Assembly (NCBI RefSeq): GCF_024460475.1
Contig: NZ_JANFYN010000076.1
Location: 1-5,892 of the forward strand
Source: Holdemanella sp. MSK.7.32
Lineage (GTDB): Bacteria > Bacillota_I > Bacilli_A > Erysipelotrichales > Erysipelotrichaceae
DNA: 5,892 nt
Reading direction: 5' to 3'
Positions 5,004 to 5,892 of this stretch are shown in pieces (the stretch's first letter is position 1; each line of letters opens with the position of its first letter). The notes under the pieces are model-generated. The model did no database searches, was not told the origin of the DNA, and saw only the letters and a program-made list of their open reading frames with translations. The position numbers were made by a program, and so were the translations under genes.

Positions 5004-5848
5004 TATTTAATGAATTCTTTGATCTGATCTATACGCTCTAGAGTTTCATCATATCCTAATTGAAACCAAGGGCCCAATTTTTCTGGATCTGTTGTATAAC
5101 GAGTGACCCCAAGATCTTTATGAGGACGCAAAACCAATGCCTTACCCTCTTTTTCAAGTTGGGCAATCTTATCCCACTGTTCCTTATAGCGAACATGACG
5201 ATTTCTTAAATCATCTGTAATTTGTTTATCCTTATAAACCAAGTTTGAAAGCCACAATTGCCATTTGGGAGCCGGCTTACGAACATAGCCCTCTTCCTTT
5301 GTAGAAATCACAATATGCTTATCGTTTCCAGCACGAAGACTTTGTTCAATACTAATCATATCTACAAGACCAGCATCCATCCACATTTCCCCATTAAACT
5401 TATAAGGTTTAGCTAGAAGCAACAAAGCACAACTTGCCTTGATCAATGTTTCATCTTTATCAATATAACTCTTATTAAAATATTCTACCTTATGCGTTTT
5501 TAGATTATACAATCCTACTTCCATTTGCGTTTCACTATTTTGGAAAGCCTCTAAATCCAATGGAACTCTAGACTCAATAAAATCATACGTAGCTTCAATA
5601 CCAAAGATCGAACCTTCTTTAAAGAATGGTCGCCATCCAACTACACCCTTTTGACAAGGTGCATCAATACCTGTAACCTCTAAACGATCTACCTGTTTTG
5701 AAACATAACTCAATAAAATTTCTGTACCAGCACTAATCCCTACACAATAAGGAAGAATAATGTCGTGTTCGAGTAAACATTTTAATACTCCTGCAGAATA
5801 AGCAGCCTTAGTACCTCCACCTTCTGCAACAATACCAACTCTACTCAC
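5003..5848 (-). CDS. Patatin-like phospholipase, YjjU-type
   Basis: A soluble 281-residue serine acyl hydrolase, predicted to cleave acyl esters of lipids with a Ser-Asp dyad. EGGGTKAAYSAG (9-20) is the oxyanion-hole loop. G37-I-S39-A-G41 is the nucleophile elbow with Ser39. MDAGLVD (157-163) carries the dyad Asp158. The family usually has DG[GA] here, so DAG is a variant, and ALLLLAKPY at 141-149 replaces the common proline-containing ALPxxxxP. The dyad itself is intact. No signal peptide or membrane segment is visible. The start is GTG at 5848: TAG is in frame two codons upstream and the next Met is residue 109. It overlaps the previous gene's end by 8 nt and has no clear Shine-Dalgarno, so translation is probably coupled to that gene. 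Confidence 0.88.
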   Translation of the reverse strand: MSRVGIVAEGGGTKAAYSAGVLKCLLEHDIILPYCVGISAGTEILLSYVSKQVDRLEVTGIDAPCQKGVVGWRPFFKEGSIFGIEATYDFIESRVPLDLEAFQNSETQMEVGLYNLKTHKVEYFNKSYIDKDETLIKASCALLLLAKPYKFNGEMWMDAGLVDMISIEQSLRAGNDKHIVISTKEEGYVRKPAPKWQLWLSNLVYKDKQITDDLRNRHVRYKEQWDKIAQLEKEGKALVLRPHKDLGVTRYTTDPEKLGPWFQLGYDETLERIDQIKEFIK

Positions 5849-5892
5849 GCACTACACCACTTTCTTTTGCCGCATCTGCAACTGCTTGAGCC
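5841..5892 (-). CDS. C-terminal fragment, probably NAD(P)-dependent malic enzyme
   Basis: Only the last 16 codons and the TAG stop (5841-5843) are in the window; the rest lies beyond the right edge. The residues AQAVADAAKESGVVRE resemble the end of bacterial malic enzymes (malate to pyruvate plus CO2), which typically finish with a helix like VAxAVAxAAxxTGVAR. The stop overlaps the GTG start of the phospholipase by 8 nt, showing co-transcription. The identification rests on a very short stretch and is tentative, but the reading frame is well supported by the overlap. Confidence 0.5.
   Translation of the reverse strand, partial: AQAVADAAKESGVVRE

Larger units (their letters stand above)
4875..5008 (+). 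ncRNA. Candidate small RNA with an anti-Shine-Dalgarno loop
   Basis: Hypothetical. A transcript starting about 7 nt after TATAAT would begin with a 9-bp stem (4876-4884 with 4927-4935) around a 42-nt loop. Next, a short hairpin, ACAAT (4943-4947) with ATTGT (4963-4967), would expose CACCTCCTT in its 15-nt loop. The transcript would end at a 12-bp terminator stem (4978-5003) followed by a T-rich tail. CACCTCC matches the anti-Shine-Dalgarno end of 16S rRNA, as C-rich loops of some Gram-positive regulatory RNAs do. Against it, there is no -35, and the same bases are an ordinary Shine-Dalgarno on the minus strand. Confidence 0.2.

Noticed and set aside
1..5892. CRISPR array, tRNA or rRNA gene, phage or toxin-antitoxin module
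   Set aside because: No regularly spaced repeats, no tRNA cloverleaf signals, no rRNA stretches and no recognisable phage or toxin-antitoxin proteins were seen on either strand.

Overview
The window is an AT-rich bacterial segment. All six complete genes and one gene fragment lie on the minus strand, so it reads from right to left. The strong AGGAGG-type ribosome binding sites, intrinsic terminators with U-tracts, mannose-class PTS component and protein families suggest a low-GC Gram-positive (Bacillota). A gut member of Erysipelotrichia or a related class is my guess, but no marker gene settles this.

Right end (5003-5892): the last 16 codons of a gene whose C-terminus resembles malic enzyme overlap by 8 nt a GTG-started patatin-like phospholipase of the YjjU type. 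That unit ends in a strong hairpin terminator (4974-5003).

Middle (4006-5002): a 214-nt gap separates the phospholipase from a Cof-type HAD phosphatase. The HAD gene is followed 23 nt later by a LacX-like aldose-1-epimerase, and this two-gene unit ends in a terminator that overlaps the epimerase stop codon. The gap is the most structured non-coding stretch in the window. It has a 9-bp inverted repeat (GTGACTACA...TGTAGTCAC), a perfect plus-strand TATAAT just outside it, an anti-Shine-Dalgarno-like CACCTCCTT on the plus strand in a possible hairpin loop, and a terminator that could work in both directions. Read on the minus strand, the same DNA is a perfect Shine-Dalgarno followed by a 16-codon ORF.

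Left-middle (1368-3136): a promoter with a perfect TATAAT drives agaS (galactosamine-6-phosphate deaminase/isomerase) and, 36 nt later, a mannose-class PTS EIIA. The junction carries a perfect 13-bp tandem duplication of the ribosome binding site. A terminator follows. Together these genes point to uptake and breakdown of GalN/GalNAc or a GalNAc-containing sugar by the tagatose-6-phosphate route. The LacX-like epimerase next door fits that theme. PTS subunits IIB, IIC and IID, a deacetylase and an aldolase are not in this window.

Left end (1-1322): an M20 metallo-amidohydrolase has its own promoter, with an 18-bp near-palindrome over the -35 region, and its own terminator, whose loop contains the stop codon. 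Beyond it, positions 1-86 hold no supported gene but carry two operator-like palindromes with the same TTGAAA-N4-TTTCAA core, 53 bp apart. They probably control a gene off the left edge.
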